This document shows positions 26,594 through 36,128 of a DNA stretch of 54,155 nucleotides, in pieces. The stretch is taken from positions 1 through 54,155 of the forward strand of contig JAFIEQ010000007.1 of NCBI GenBank assembly GCA_020832455.1, read 5' to 3'. The translations under genes were made by a program, and so were the position numbers. Each line of letters starts with the position of its first letter. Positions within the stretch are counted from its first letter, which is position 1. Under the pieces are notes generated by a model. The model ran no database searches. It was not told where the DNA came from and was given only the letters and a program-made list of their open reading frames with translations. Source of the DNA: Nitriliruptoraceae bacterium (GTDB lineage: Bacteria; Actinomycetota; Nitriliruptoria; Nitriliruptorales; Nitriliruptoraceae).

Positions 26594-27447
26594 TGGCCGC
26601 CCACCCCGACACCACCGCACCCCCGCCGGGCTCACCGCACGGCCTCGCCCGCCCCGATCGGGTCCGACGGCGCGACGTCGTGCGCACGCTGTTCGGCGTC
26701 AGTGCGCTGAACGAGCTGCAGTACCGGGTGAACTTCTTCCTGCAGCTGTTCGAGTCGCTGGTCGCGCTGGCGACGGCCGTCGCCGTCGTGGCGCTGGTGT
26801 TCCTCTACACCCCGACGCTGGGCGGCTGGGCACCGTGGGAACTGATGGTGGTCGTCGGCGTGCACACGGCGCTGGGAGGGGTCATCCGCGCCGTCATCCA
26901 ACCCTCGATGCAGCTGCTGATGGAGGACATCCAGGAGGGCAAGCTCGACTTCGCGCTCACCAAGCCGATCGACGCCCAGCTGCTGGTGAGTCTCCGCCGC
27001 ATCACGGTGTGGCCGCTGGTCGACGTCGTGGTCGGGCTCGGCGTGGTCGTCGTCGCCGCGCTGCAGAGCGACGTGTCGGTGCCCCTCGCCGGGGCGCTGA
27101 TCTTCCCGGTCGCGTTGGCGCTCGGTGCGGTGATGATCTACTGCCTGTGGCTGATCATCACCACGGGCGCGTTCTGGGTCATCCGGATGGAACACGTCGC
27201 GGAGCTGTTCAACGGGCTCTACCAGGCGGGCCGGTGGCCCACCGGGCTCTTCCCCGGGTGGCTGCGCACGATCTTCACGGTCCTGGTCCCGCTCGCCTTC
27301 GCGGTCACCTTGCCCTCGGAGATCCTCACCGGCCGGGCGGGGCTGCTGGCGCTGGGCGGTGCTGCGCTGTTCGCCGTCGGGCTCGTGGCCTTCACCCGGT
27401 GGTTCTGGCGGCTCGGGATCCGCAACTACGCCGGCGCCAGCGCCTGA
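26593..27447 (+). CDS. ABC-2 transporter permease, second subunit
   Basis: A 284-residue membrane protein with six predicted helices and the EGKLDFALTKP segment seen in DUF990-type permeases. ATG 26593 shares a base with the preceding stop (TGATG). The frame stays open upstream to 26515 inside the first permease, which is rejected. Together with the ATPase and first permease it completes an exporter operon. Confidence 0.88.
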   Translation: MAAHPDTTAPPPGSPHGLARPDRVRRRDVVRTLFGVSALNELQYRVNFFLQLFESLVALATAVAVVALVFLYTPTLGGWAPWELMVVVGVHTALGGVIRAVIQPSMQLLMEDIQEGKLDFALTKPIDAQLLVSLRRITVWPLVDVVVGLGVVVVAALQSDVSVPLAGALIFPVALALGAVMIYCLWLIITTGAFWVIRMEHVAELFNGLYQAGRWPTGLFPGWLRTIFTVLVPLAFAVTLPSEILTGRAGLLALGGAALFAVGLVAFTRWFWRLGIRNYAGASA

Positions 27448-27468
27448 CGCGGTCAGTGCACGGACCAG

Positions 27469-27633
27469 CTAACCGGGTCGCTCTGCGTCGTCGCGGTCCC
27501 CGGTGCCGCTGCCCTGCCGGAGCTCGGTACGCAGCTCCTGCAGGTCGTCCTGGATGCTCTCGAGCGTCTGCTTGATGCCCCAGAGCAGCCCGACGGTGAC
27601 GAACACGAGGACGGCAGCCAACACTTCGATCAT
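27469..27633 (-). CDS. 54-residue single-span membrane microprotein
   Basis: A short protein: one transmembrane helix (about residues 2-20, LAAVLVFVTVGLLWGI) followed by a charged helix (KQTLESIQDDLQELRTELRQ) with heptad-like spacing, probably a coiled coil, facing the cytoplasm. ATG 27633 follows GGAGAG. It lies 52 bases after the ngg stop on the same strand, so may be the last gene of the NAGGN operon. Function unknown. Confidence 0.65.
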   Translation of the reverse strand: MIEVLAAVLVFVTVGLLWGIKQTLESIQDDLQELRTELRQGSGTGDRDDAERPG

Positions 27634-27685
27634 CGAGCTCTCTCCGGCCGATGCCTGTGGGAACGGAGGATACGCACGGGACTGC

Positions 27686-29512
27686 TCAACCGCTGCGGTG
27701 ATCCGCGCCGACCGCACCCGGCTTCCAGCCGCGCGGGAGCGCCCGGGTGGAGGGGAACAGCAGGTCCACGAACCGCTCCGCCGTGGGCTGCGGCTCGTGG
27801 TTGGCGAGTCCGGGCCGCTCGTTGGCCTCGATGAACACGTGGTCGGGTGCCTCGACGTCGGGCACCAGCAGATCGAGACCCACCACCGGGATGTCGAGCA
27901 CCTCGCTGGCGCGCACCGACGCGGCGGCGAGGTCGGGGTGCAGCACGCTGGTGACGTCCTGGATGGTCCCGCCGGTGTGCAGGTTCGCGGTCCGCCGCAC
28001 GAACAGCTCCACCCCGGGCGCGAGGACCTCGTCCATCTCGTAGCCGGCTGCCTCGACGCAGCGCGTGGTCAGCTCGTCCATCGGGATCGTCGCCTCCCCA
28101 CCGGTCGCGGCGGCGCGACGCCGGGAGGTGGCCGCGATCAGCTCGCTGATCGTGTGCTCCCCGGTCCCGACCACCATCGCGGGCAGCCGAACGGCCGCCG
28201 CGATGACCTTGTGGTCGATCACCACGACCCGCAGATCGTCACCTCGCACGAACTCCTCGAGCAGCACGTCCGGGCAGTACCGCTCGGCGAGCGCCACGGC
28301 GTCGAGCAGCGCGTCCTCGTCGGTGACCCCCACGGTGATGCCCTGCCCCTGCTCGCCGCGCGCCGGCTTGACCACGACCTCGCCGACCTCGTGCAGGAAC
28401 GCGACGTCGTCCGCATCGTGGGACGCGACCCTCCCACGCGGTACGCGCAGCCCCGCATCGTCCAACAGTCGTCGGGTCAGCCGCTTGTCGTCGCACTTGG
28501 CGAGCGCCACCGCGGTGGTGAGCTCGGACAGCGACTCGCGGGTCTGCAGGGTCCGGCCCCCGTGCGACAGCCGCAGCAGCCCGGACTCCGCATCGACGAT
28601 GTGGACGGTGACCCCGCGACGCAGCGCCTCGTCGGCGACCAGCCGTGCGTAGGGGTTGAGGTCGTCGAGGTGCTCGACCGGTTGGGCCGCGAAGAGGCGT
28701 TCGTTGATCGGGTTCTTGCGCTTGACGGCGAACACCGGCACCCGCTGGAAGCCCATCTTCTCGTACAGCGCGATGGCGGGCGCGTTGTCGTGCACCACCG
28801 ACAGGTCGAGGTAGCCGCGTTTGCGGCCCTGGTAGCGCTCCGCGAGCGTGCGGACCAGGGCACGGCCGACCCCGGGGCGGGTGGTCTGCGGATCGACCGC
28901 CAGGCACCACAGGCTCGTGCCCTGCTCCGGATCGCCGAACGCCTCGACGTGGTCGACCCCGGTGACCGTCCCGATCACCTCGCCGGTGTCGGCGTCCTCC
29001 GCGACCAGGTAGGTGAAGGTGCGGGTGAGTTGGTTGCGCCACAGCACCTCGGTGGGTGCGGTGACCATCCCGGCGGCGGTGTAGATCCGGTTGACCGCGT
29101 CCGCGTCCGCCTCCCGGGCCATCTTGCGCACCGTCAGCCCGCGGACCGGGTCCTGGTCGCTGCGCAGGTTGTGCAGCCACAACCGGTAGGTGTGCGACGG
29201 GTCGATGAACAGCTCCTGCGGCGCCCGGCTGACCAGCACGTGGGGCTCACGCACGTACAGGCACACGTCGCGTCGTCCGGGCTCCTCCTTGGCCACCTCG
29301 GCCTGGAGGCGCTCGTGGTCGGCGAAGGTCTGACCGAAGATCAGCCGCCCCCAGCCGCACTCCAACGCGACGTCCGGCGTCAGCCCCTCGGTCAGGTGGG
29401 CGGGCTGGTCGTCCCAGGACCGCGTGGACAGCTGCCGGGAGTAGTTGCCGCGCCCGGCGGAGCGCGCATGCGCACGCGAGGTCCGTCGATCGCGGTCGGG
29501 GCGCTGCTCCAT
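27686..29512 (-). CDS. ngg: N-acetylglutaminylglutamine synthetase
   Basis: A 608-residue two-domain enzyme. Residues ~115-270 form a GNAT acetyltransferase (LWCLAVDPQTTRPGVGRALV, the acetyl-CoA loop). Residues ~310-600 are an ATP-grasp ligase (VVVKPARGEQGQGITVGV, VLLEEFVRGDDLRVVVIDHK, EANERPGL). In Pseudomonas and Sinorhizobium this enzyme makes N-acetylglutaminylglutamine, precursor of the osmolyte NAGGN. The ATG at 29512 has GAGGAGG upstream. It follows asnO by 58 bases, the known gene order. Probably induced by osmotic stress. Confidence 0.93.
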   Translation of the reverse strand: MEQRPDRDRRTSRAHARSAGRGNYSRQLSTRSWDDQPAHLTEGLTPDVALECGWGRLIFGQTFADHERLQAEVAKEEPGRRDVCLYVREPHVLVSRAPQELFIDPSHTYRLWLHNLRSDQDPVRGLTVRKMAREADADAVNRIYTAAGMVTAPTEVLWRNQLTRTFTYLVAEDADTGEVIGTVTGVDHVEAFGDPEQGTSLWCLAVDPQTTRPGVGRALVRTLAERYQGRKRGYLDLSVVHDNAPAIALYEKMGFQRVPVFAVKRKNPINERLFAAQPVEHLDDLNPYARLVADEALRRGVTVHIVDAESGLLRLSHGGRTLQTRESLSELTTAVALAKCDDKRLTRRLLDDAGLRVPRGRVASHDADDVAFLHEVGEVVVKPARGEQGQGITVGVTDEDALLDAVALAERYCPDVLLEEFVRGDDLRVVVIDHKVIAAAVRLPAMVVGTGEHTISELIAATSRRRAAATGGEATIPMDELTTRCVEAAGYEMDEVLAPGVELFVRRTANLHTGGTIQDVTSVLHPDLAAASVRASEVLDIPVVGLDLLVPDVEAPDHVFIEANERPGLANHEPQPTAERFVDLLFPSTRALPRGWKPGAVGADHRSG

Positions 29513-29570
29513 GGAGCGGCCTCCTCGCGGGGGGGGAACGTGCGGGAGCGGTCGACGCGCAGCGCCCGGC

Positions 29571-31400
29571 TCAGGCCGGAGCGATGTCGTGGGTCTGCAG
29601 CCACATCTCGAGCAGGCCGAGCTGCCACAGCTTGTTGCCGCGCAGCGCGGTCAGCTCCTCGTTCGGGTCGGCGAGCAGCCGGTCCACGTAGGCGTCCTCG
29701 AAGAGCCCGCGCTGGCGCGCCTCGGGGGCGTGCAGGGCGTCACGGACCAGTTCGAGGTAGGGGCCCTGCAGGTACTTGAGCGCCGGGACCGGGAAGTAGC
29801 CCTTGGGCCGGTCGATCACCGCCGAGGGGATCACGCGACGCGCGGCCTCCTTGAGCACGCCCTTGCCCTCCTGGGCGAGTTTGAGCTCCGGTGGGACCTG
29901 CGCGGCGATCTCCAGCACCTCGTGGTCGAGGAACGGCACCCGCGCCTCGAGGCCCGCGGCCATCGTCATGTTGTCGACGCGCTTGACCGGATCGTCGACC
30001 AGCATGATCTGCGAGTCCAGCCGCAGGGCCATGTCGGTGGCGGTCTGGGCGCCCTCACGCAGGAAGTGGCGCGCCACGAACGCCCGGGAGACGTCCTCGT
30101 CGACGCGGTGGTCGGGGCGGAGCAGTTGCGCCATCTCCGCGTGCGGTCGATCGAAGAACGCGGCGTGGTAGCGGTCGACCGCCTGACGCACCAGTTCCTC
30201 GCGTGGGGCGTCCGGGCCGAGGTCGTCGGTCACGGCCTGCATCGGCGGGTACCAGTGGTACCCGGCGAAGACCTCGTCGGCGCCCTGGCCCGACTGGACC
30301 ACCTTGACGTGCTTGGCGACCTCCTGGCTGAGCAGGAAGAAGGCCACCGCGTCGTGGCTGACCATCGGCTCGCTCATCGCGCGAACCGCGTCGCCGAGCG
30401 CCGGCAGCATCCGGTCGGTGCCGATCCGGATCTTGTGGTGGTCGGTGTCGAACTCGCGGGCGATGACGTCCGAGTACTTGAACTCGTCACCCTCTTCACC
30501 ACCGACCGCCTCGAAACCGATCGAGAAGGTGTTGATCCCGGTCTGGCCGGCCTCGGCGAGCAGCCCGACGACCATGGAGGAGTCGAGCCCCCCGGAGAGC
30601 AGCACGCCGACCGGCACGTCGGCCACGGTGCGCCAGTCGACCGCCGCGCGCATCGCGGCGAGGACGGCGTCCTCCCAGTCACGCTCCGACCAGTCGGCCT
30701 TGTCGGGGTCGCGGGTGAAGTCGGGCTGCCAGAACTCGGTCTCGCTGACCCGCCCGTCGGCCTCGATGGCGCGGATCGTCGCCGGTGGCAGCTTGCGGAC
30801 CCCGTTGACGATGGTGTGCGGGGCCGGGACCACCGCGTGGAAGCTGAGGTAGTGGTGCAACGCGACGGTGTCGATCGAGGTGTCGACCTCCCCGCCGGCG
30901 ATCAGTGCCGGCAACGAGGAGGCGAAACGCAACCGACCCGGCCCCTGCGCCAGGTACAGCGGCTTGATCCCGAACCGGTCGCGCCCGAGCAGGGTCCGCC
31001 CGCTGTCACGCTCGTGGAGCACGAACGCGAACATGCCCTGCAGCCGCTCCACGAACCGGTCGCCCCAGGCGTGGTAGGCCTTGATCATCACCTCCGTGTC
31101 GGAGGTCGAGAAGAACCGGTAGCCCCGCTCGTCGATGAGCTCCTGGCGCAGCTGCTGGTAGTTGTAGATGCAGCCGTTGAACGCGATCGTCAGCCCCAGC
31201 TCCGGATCGTGCATCGGCTGGTTCCCGCACGTGGTCAGGTCGATGATCGACAACCGGCGGTGTCCGAGCGCGATCGGCCCGGCCGCGTACAGGCCCTCAC
31301 CGTCGGGCCCACGGTCGGACATCGTCGCGGTCATGCGCTCGACCGCGCCGATGTCCGGTCGGTGCCCATCGAGACGGAGCTCGCCGCTGAAGCCGCACAT
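29571..31400 (-). CDS. asnO: NAGGN amidotransferase, asparagine synthetase-like
   Basis: A 609-residue glutamine-dependent amidotransferase. The start at ATG 31400 puts the catalytic cysteine second (MCGFSG), as class II glutaminases require; the seven-codon upstream extension is rejected. The glutaminase half has SDRGPDGEG and LGHRRLSIIDL; the synthetase half has the PPi-loop VLLSGGLDSS, then SGQGADEVFAGY. It converts N-acetylglutaminylglutamine to its amide, the osmolyte. The M42-type peptidase that often accompanies the pair is absent from the window. Confidence 0.93.
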   Translation of the reverse strand: MCGFSGELRLDGHRPDIGAVERMTATMSDRGPDGEGLYAAGPIALGHRRLSIIDLTTCGNQPMHDPELGLTIAFNGCIYNYQQLRQELIDERGYRFFSTSDTEVMIKAYHAWGDRFVERLQGMFAFVLHERDSGRTLLGRDRFGIKPLYLAQGPGRLRFASSLPALIAGGEVDTSIDTVALHHYLSFHAVVPAPHTIVNGVRKLPPATIRAIEADGRVSETEFWQPDFTRDPDKADWSERDWEDAVLAAMRAAVDWRTVADVPVGVLLSGGLDSSMVVGLLAEAGQTGINTFSIGFEAVGGEEGDEFKYSDVIAREFDTDHHKIRIGTDRMLPALGDAVRAMSEPMVSHDAVAFFLLSQEVAKHVKVVQSGQGADEVFAGYHWYPPMQAVTDDLGPDAPREELVRQAVDRYHAAFFDRPHAEMAQLLRPDHRVDEDVSRAFVARHFLREGAQTATDMALRLDSQIMLVDDPVKRVDNMTMAAGLEARVPFLDHEVLEIAAQVPPELKLAQEGKGVLKEAARRVIPSAVIDRPKGYFPVPALKYLQGPYLELVRDALHAPEARQRGLFEDAYVDRLLADPNEELTALRGNKLWQLGLLEMWLQTHDIAPA

Positions 31401-31711
31401 CCAGGATGCCTTCGTCGTCACGGTCGATCATGACAGTCGTGCCCGGCCAGCCCTGCCCAGCACGCGACGAGCCTAGGCCGTGGCCGTTCGTCCGACCGGG
31501 GTGGACCCTGACCATCCGTCGCCGGACGGGTCGGTATCCCCGATCCGAGGACCGACGGGGTGACCGCCTAGGGCCGTTCGGCACGTCACCACGCGGTCCC
31601 GGCGGCCCATGATGCACCTGCGGGCCAGCGCCTCCGGCGTTCGCGGGGGCAGGCCGGCGACGTCGATGCCGCATCCTCGGGGGAAGGGCGGCCCGGGATG
31701 AGGTGGAGACC
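31401..31711. other. Divergent intergenic region, asnO / histidine kinase
   Basis: About 310 bases between the NAGGN operon and the divergent kinase. CCTAGG, rare in such GC-rich DNA, occurs twice (31472-31477 and 31567-31572), each followed by a GCCGTTCG-like stretch. They may be regulator sites of an osmotic promoter. No gene seen. Confidence 0.35.
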
Positions 31712-33247
31712 ATGGAACGAGCCGAGCGACGAGCGATCGACCTGCCCACCGGCGCGTCCGAGGGCGCGCTCGACCCGGACCAGACCGCGGCGCTGCTCAG
31801 CACCCTGGCCGACGTCGCGATCCTGGTCGTCGATCGGGACCTGCGCTACGTGGCTGCGGGTGGCTCCGGGCTCATCGCGGTCGGCTGGGACCCCGCGGAA
31901 CTGATCGGTCGCACGGTCCACGAGGTGGTGGACGAGCCGGAGGCCGCCGTGCTCGCGGCGCAGTACACGGCCGCCCTCGACGGCGCGAGTCGGTCGTTCC
32001 GCCACCGCGGTATCCGCTCGCCCGACACGGTCCACCACGTCGACATCGTGCCGATCCCCGAACCCGACGGGACCACGAGCCGGGCCATGGTCGTGGCGCG
32101 CGACATCACCGACCTCGTGGTCGCGGAGGAGGGGCATCGCGCCAGCGAGCGGCGACTGCTCGAGCTCTCCGACAGCTCCCCCGACATGCTCGCGTTGTAC
32201 TCGCCCGAGGGCGTGTACCTGGAGGTGTCGAACAGCGTGCGGACGCTGTTCGGGTGGGAGCCCGAGGAGCTGGTCGGGACCTCCTCCTACGACTACTTCC
32301 ACCCCGAGGACATCGCGGCGATCCGCTCGACGCACCAGGCGGTCGTCGACGCCCCGGATCCGGGCATCGTCACCTACCGGCTGCGACGCAAGGACGGCAG
32401 CTACTGCTGGGTCGAGGTGATCGGTCGGGCCCTGACCGACCCCGACACCGGCGAGGTGCGCGCGATCCAGTGCACGACCCGCGACATCACCCGACGCCAC
32501 GAGGCGGAGCTGGCGCTGGCGGCCGCCAACGCCTCCCTGGCCGCGAGCAACGCCGAGCTCGAGCGGGTCGCCGCCGTGGCGAGCCACGACCTGCGCAGCC
32601 CGTTGGCCACGACCCGCAACCTGCTCGATCTGGTGCCCAGCCGGCTCGGGGTCGATCCGGATCCCCTGGTCGAGGAGCTGGTCGACCGGGCGCGACGCCA
32701 GCTCGACCGGATGGCGGAGACCGTCGATGCCCTGCTGGAGCTCGCACGGCTCGGCAGCCAGCCCCTCACCTCCCAGACCATGACCGCCGGCGAACTGCTG
32801 GCCGATGTCCTGGAGTCGACGGGTGCGGAGCTCGCCTCGGCGGACGTCGAGGTCCGCCTCGCCGGCGACGCGGTCATCGTGGGTGACCGGCGTCAACTCC
32901 GACTGCTGCTGCAGAACCTGCTGAGCAACGCCACGCGCGCGACCCGCGGCACACGACCGGTGCGGGTCGAGGTGACGGCCGCGAACCAGCCGGACGGCTC
33001 CGGATGGTCGTTGACCGTGTGCGACGACGGTGACGGCATCCCCGTCGAGCTGCGCGAGGGCCTGCTCGATCCACTGCGCTCCCACGCGATCGCGCGAGAT
33101 CCACAGACGCGTGGGCTCGGGTTCGGGCTCGCGACCTGCAGCCGCATCGCGCAGCGCCACGGTGGCCGTCTGCTCGTCCGCCACCTCGACCCGGGCGTCT
33201 GCTTCACCCTCGAGGTCCCCCCGGGTCCGGACGCTGCGACGACCTGA
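31712..33247 (+). CDS. PAS-domain sensor histidine kinase
   Basis: About 511 residues, cytoplasmic, without membrane helices. Two PAS domains (about 35-140 and 150-270; VLVDRD-like start, then the LYSPEGVYLEVSN stretch with the PAC end CTTRDITRRHEAE), followed by a HisKA domain with VASHDLRSPLA (phosphorylated His) and a HATPase with LLSNATRAT, DDGDGIP and GLGFGLAT. ATG 31712 or a GTG nine bases upstream could start it. No response regulator is next to it, so it is an orphan kinase. Confidence 0.88.
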   Translation: MERAERRAIDLPTGASEGALDPDQTAALLSTLADVAILVVDRDLRYVAAGGSGLIAVGWDPAELIGRTVHEVVDEPEAAVLAAQYTAALDGASRSFRHRGIRSPDTVHHVDIVPIPEPDGTTSRAMVVARDITDLVVAEEGHRASERRLLELSDSSPDMLALYSPEGVYLEVSNSVRTLFGWEPEELVGTSSYDYFHPEDIAAIRSTHQAVVDAPDPGIVTYRLRRKDGSYCWVEVIGRALTDPDTGEVRAIQCTTRDITRRHEAELALAAANASLAASNAELERVAAVASHDLRSPLATTRNLLDLVPSRLGVDPDPLVEELVDRARRQLDRMAETVDALLELARLGSQPLTSQTMTAGELLADVLESTGAELASADVEVRLAGDAVIVGDRRQLRLLLQNLLSNATRATRGTRPVRVEVTAANQPDGSGWSLTVCDDGDGIPVELREGLLDPLRSHAIARDPQTRGLGFGLATCSRIAQRHGGRLLVRHLDPGVCFTLEVPPGPDAATT

Positions 33248-33332
33248 GCGTGCGCGGCCGGCGGGCGTACCGCGCCGCTCGCCGCGGGCCATCCCGTGCT
33301 GCTCCCGTCCCCTGGACGACCGCAGGAAGAAA

Positions 33333-33345
33333 TCATAATGTATGA
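33333..33345. promoter_or_regulatory. TCATA-ATG-TATGA dyad over the GH2 start
   Basis: A small perfect inverted repeat covers the first ATG of the GH2 gene in an AT-rich patch within GC-rich DNA. It might be a repressor site or a chance feature of the start codon. Confidence 0.3.
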
Positions 33346-36128
33346 CTATTCCGGGGCAGTACATGCCCCATCGACCCGTCGAGGACGCGATGGACCCGAC
33401 CGAGGGCGACCGGGATCGACGCTCGCTCGCCGGAGACTGGCGGGTCCGGCTCGACCCGTACGGGCTCGGCATCTGGCTCGACCACCGGCAGGACGGCAGC
33501 ACGGTCATGGCCCTACCGGGGTCCACCGACGAGGCGGGTCTGGGTGACCGCAACGACACCGCGTGGACCGATCACCTGAGCCGGCAGTACCAGCACATCG
33601 GTCCGGTCTGGTACCAGCGGGAGCTGACCATCCCGCAGGAGTGGTCCGGCAGGCGGGTCGTACTGTCCCTGGAGCGCCCGCACTGGGAGTCACGCGTCTG
33701 GCTCGACGGGCGGTACGTGGGTCGGCGAGACAGCCTCTGCGCGCCCCACGAGTACGAGCTCGGTTCGCTCCATCCCGGAGAGCGCGACCTCGTCGTCCGC
33801 GTCGACAACACGGTGCGGATCGGGGTGGGTGACGCCAACGGTGCGCAGGGCCAGTTCAACCTCGCCCACGCCACGTCGGATCACACCCAGACGAACTGGA
33901 ACGGGATCGTCGGGCGGATCGAGCTGCGGGCGACCGACCTCGTCTGGGTGGAGGACGTGCAGGTCCACCCGGATCTGGCAGCGGACACCGCCCGCGTCGT
34001 ACTCACGCTGGGCAACGCCACCGGCGAGCCGGTCGCCGGGCAGGTCCGCCTGCAGGCCACGAGCAGCGACCCGGCGGATCGCCACGTGTGCCCTGCGCTG
34101 GATGTGCCGTTCCAGCTCGCAACGGAGCGCGTGGTGATCGACGCGGTGTACCCGATGGCCGACGCCCGCCGGTGGGACGAGTTCTCCCCGACCCTGTACC
34201 GCCTCGATGTACGCCTCGCCGCCTCCAGCACCGCCACCGCCTACCACGACGACCATCAGGTGCCGTTCGGCATGCGCTCCTTCGAGGCGGTGGGGCGGCA
34301 ACTGCAGCTCAACGGCCGGCCCGTGTTCCTGCGCGGCACGCTCGAGTGCTGCGTCTTCCCCCTGACCGGGTACCCGCCGACCGATGTCGACGCCTGGCGC
34401 CGCATCATGGGCATCGCGAGGGCGTACGGCCTCAACCACCTGCGGTTCCACTCCTGGTGCCCTCCCCGGGCGGCGTTCCTCGCCGCCGACGAGCTCGGGT
34501 TCCTCCTGCAGGTGGAGACGCCACTCTGGGCCGAGCTCGGCAGCGATCCGCTGGTCGACGCCTTCGCGTACGCCGAAGGCGATCGGATCCTGCGGACCTA
34601 CGGCAACCATCCCTCCTTCTGCCTGATGGCCGTGAGCAACGAACCGAGCGGCCCGGACAGGGCCTCGTTCCTCGGTGGGATCGTGACCCACTGGCGCGCA
34701 CAGGACACCCGCCGGGTCTACACGGGCGGGTCCGGCTGGCCCGCGATCCCGGAGAACGACTACCACTGCATGCCCGAACCCCGGTCGTACCACTGGGAGG
34801 AGGGGCTCGGCGCACGCTTCAACGCCGAACCCTTCGCGACCGACGTCGACTACCGCGAGATCGTCCACGCCGCCGAGGTGCCGATCGTCACCCACGAGAT
34901 CGGGCAGTGGACGTCCTACCCCGACTACCGCCAGCTGGCCAAGTACACCGGCGTGCTCGAGCCACGCAACCTCGCCACCTTCCGCGCATCACTCGACGCG
35001 AACGCGATGCTCGAGCAGGCGGACGCGTTCGTCGCCGCCTCCGGCCGCTTGCAGACGCTGCTCTACAAGGAGGAGATCGAAGCGACGCTACGAACCCCGG
35101 AGTTCGGCGGGTTCCAGCTGCTCGACCTCCACGACTTCCCGGGCCAGGGCACGGCGCTGGTCGGGGTCCTGGACGCCTTCTGGGACAGCAAGGGCTACGT
35201 GACACCGGAGGAGTTCCGCCGGTTCTGTGCGGAGACGGTGCTGCTGGCGTCGATGCCCAAGGTCGTCTGGCGTGCGCACGAGACCTTCGATGCGCTGGTG
35301 CAGGTGGCGCACTTCGGTCCGGAACCGATCGACGACGCCCGGGTCGCGTGGCGACTCGGGTACGCCAGCGGCGAGCGGATCGCCTCCGGCACGCTCGAGG
35401 CGCCGCGGATCCCGTTCGGTTCGGGCCTCGAGCTCGGGGAGGTCACCGTGCCGCTCGCGGACGTGGCGGCGCCGAGCCACCTCGTGTTCGAGCTGGCGCT
35501 CGACGGCACACCACACACCAACCGGTGGGACCTCTGGCTGTACCCGGAGCACGTCGGGTCGAGCACCGCCGTGCACGTCACCGAGCGGCTGGACCCGGCG
35601 AGTCTGGCGGTCCTGCGTCAGGGCGGCAGCGTGCTGCTGTCGCCACCGCCCGGTGCTCTACGCAACGACATCCCGGTGGGGCTGACCACGCCGTTCTGGA
35701 ACCTCGCCTGGACCGGTGGGCAGCCCCCACACACCCTGGGGGTCCTCTGCGACCCGGGGCATGCGGCGCTGGCGGCGTTCCCGACGCAGTCCCACAGCAA
35801 CTGGCAGTGGTGGGAGGTCGTGCACGAGGCCGGCTGCCTGCTCCTGGAGGGACCGACGGCCGGCCTGGACCCGATCATCCAGGTGATCGACGACTGGCGG
35901 ACCAACCGCAAGCTCGCGCTGGCCGTCGAGGCGGAGGTCGGAGGCGGCAGGCTGCTCATCTGCAGCGCCGATCTGCGTTCGAACCTCGACCAGCGCCCCG
36001 TCGCCCGTCAGTTGCGCTCGAGCCTGCTCGCGTACATGGGGGGCCCTCGCTTCGCTCCGAGCGTCCGGCTCGATCTCGCGGCGGTGGACACGCTCGTCGA
36101 GCGGCCGGCGGCGATCAGCGACCACTGA
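33342..36128 (+). CDS. Glycoside hydrolase family 2 protein
   Basis: A 928-residue GH2 enzyme without signal peptide, so probably cytoplasmic. It has the sugar-binding domain (SLAGDWRV, then LTIPQEWSGRRVVLSLERPHW), an immunoglobulin-like domain and a TIM barrel with acid/base in AVSNEPSG and a putative nucleophile in THEIGQW. A long C-terminal extension (about 700-928) is unassigned. ATG 33342 follows AGGAAG; a second candidate, ATG 33390 with GAGG upstream, would trim 16 residues. Exact substrate cannot be told. The 3' end overlaps the convergent hydrolase by 14 bases. Confidence 0.85.
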   Translation: MTIPGQYMPHRPVEDAMDPTEGDRDRRSLAGDWRVRLDPYGLGIWLDHRQDGSTVMALPGSTDEAGLGDRNDTAWTDHLSRQYQHIGPVWYQRELTIPQEWSGRRVVLSLERPHWESRVWLDGRYVGRRDSLCAPHEYELGSLHPGERDLVVRVDNTVRIGVGDANGAQGQFNLAHATSDHTQTNWNGIVGRIELRATDLVWVEDVQVHPDLAADTARVVLTLGNATGEPVAGQVRLQATSSDPADRHVCPALDVPFQLATERVVIDAVYPMADARRWDEFSPTLYRLDVRLAASSTATAYHDDHQVPFGMRSFEAVGRQLQLNGRPVFLRGTLECCVFPLTGYPPTDVDAWRRIMGIARAYGLNHLRFHSWCPPRAAFLAADELGFLLQVETPLWAELGSDPLVDAFAYAEGDRILRTYGNHPSFCLMAVSNEPSGPDRASFLGGIVTHWRAQDTRRVYTGGSGWPAIPENDYHCMPEPRSYHWEEGLGARFNAEPFATDVDYREIVHAAEVPIVTHEIGQWTSYPDYRQLAKYTGVLEPRNLATFRASLDANAMLEQADAFVAASGRLQTLLYKEEIEATLRTPEFGGFQLLDLHDFPGQGTALVGVLDAFWDSKGYVTPEEFRRFCAETVLLASMPKVVWRAHETFDALVQVAHFGPEPIDDARVAWRLGYASGERIASGTLEAPRIPFGSGLELGEVTVPLADVAAPSHLVFELALDGTPHTNRWDLWLYPEHVGSSTAVHVTERLDPASLAVLRQGGSVLLSPPPGALRNDIPVGLTTPFWNLAWTGGQPPHTLGVLCDPGHAALAAFPTQSHSNWQWWEVVHEAGCLLLEGPTAGLDPIIQVIDDWRTNRKLALAVEAEVGGGRLLICSADLRSNLDQRPVARQLRSSLLAYMGGPRFAPSVRLDLAAVDTLVERPAAISDH

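Noticed and set aside
27503-29779. 758-codon plus-strand open frame
   Set aside because: Antisense of ngg, a clear two-domain enzyme.
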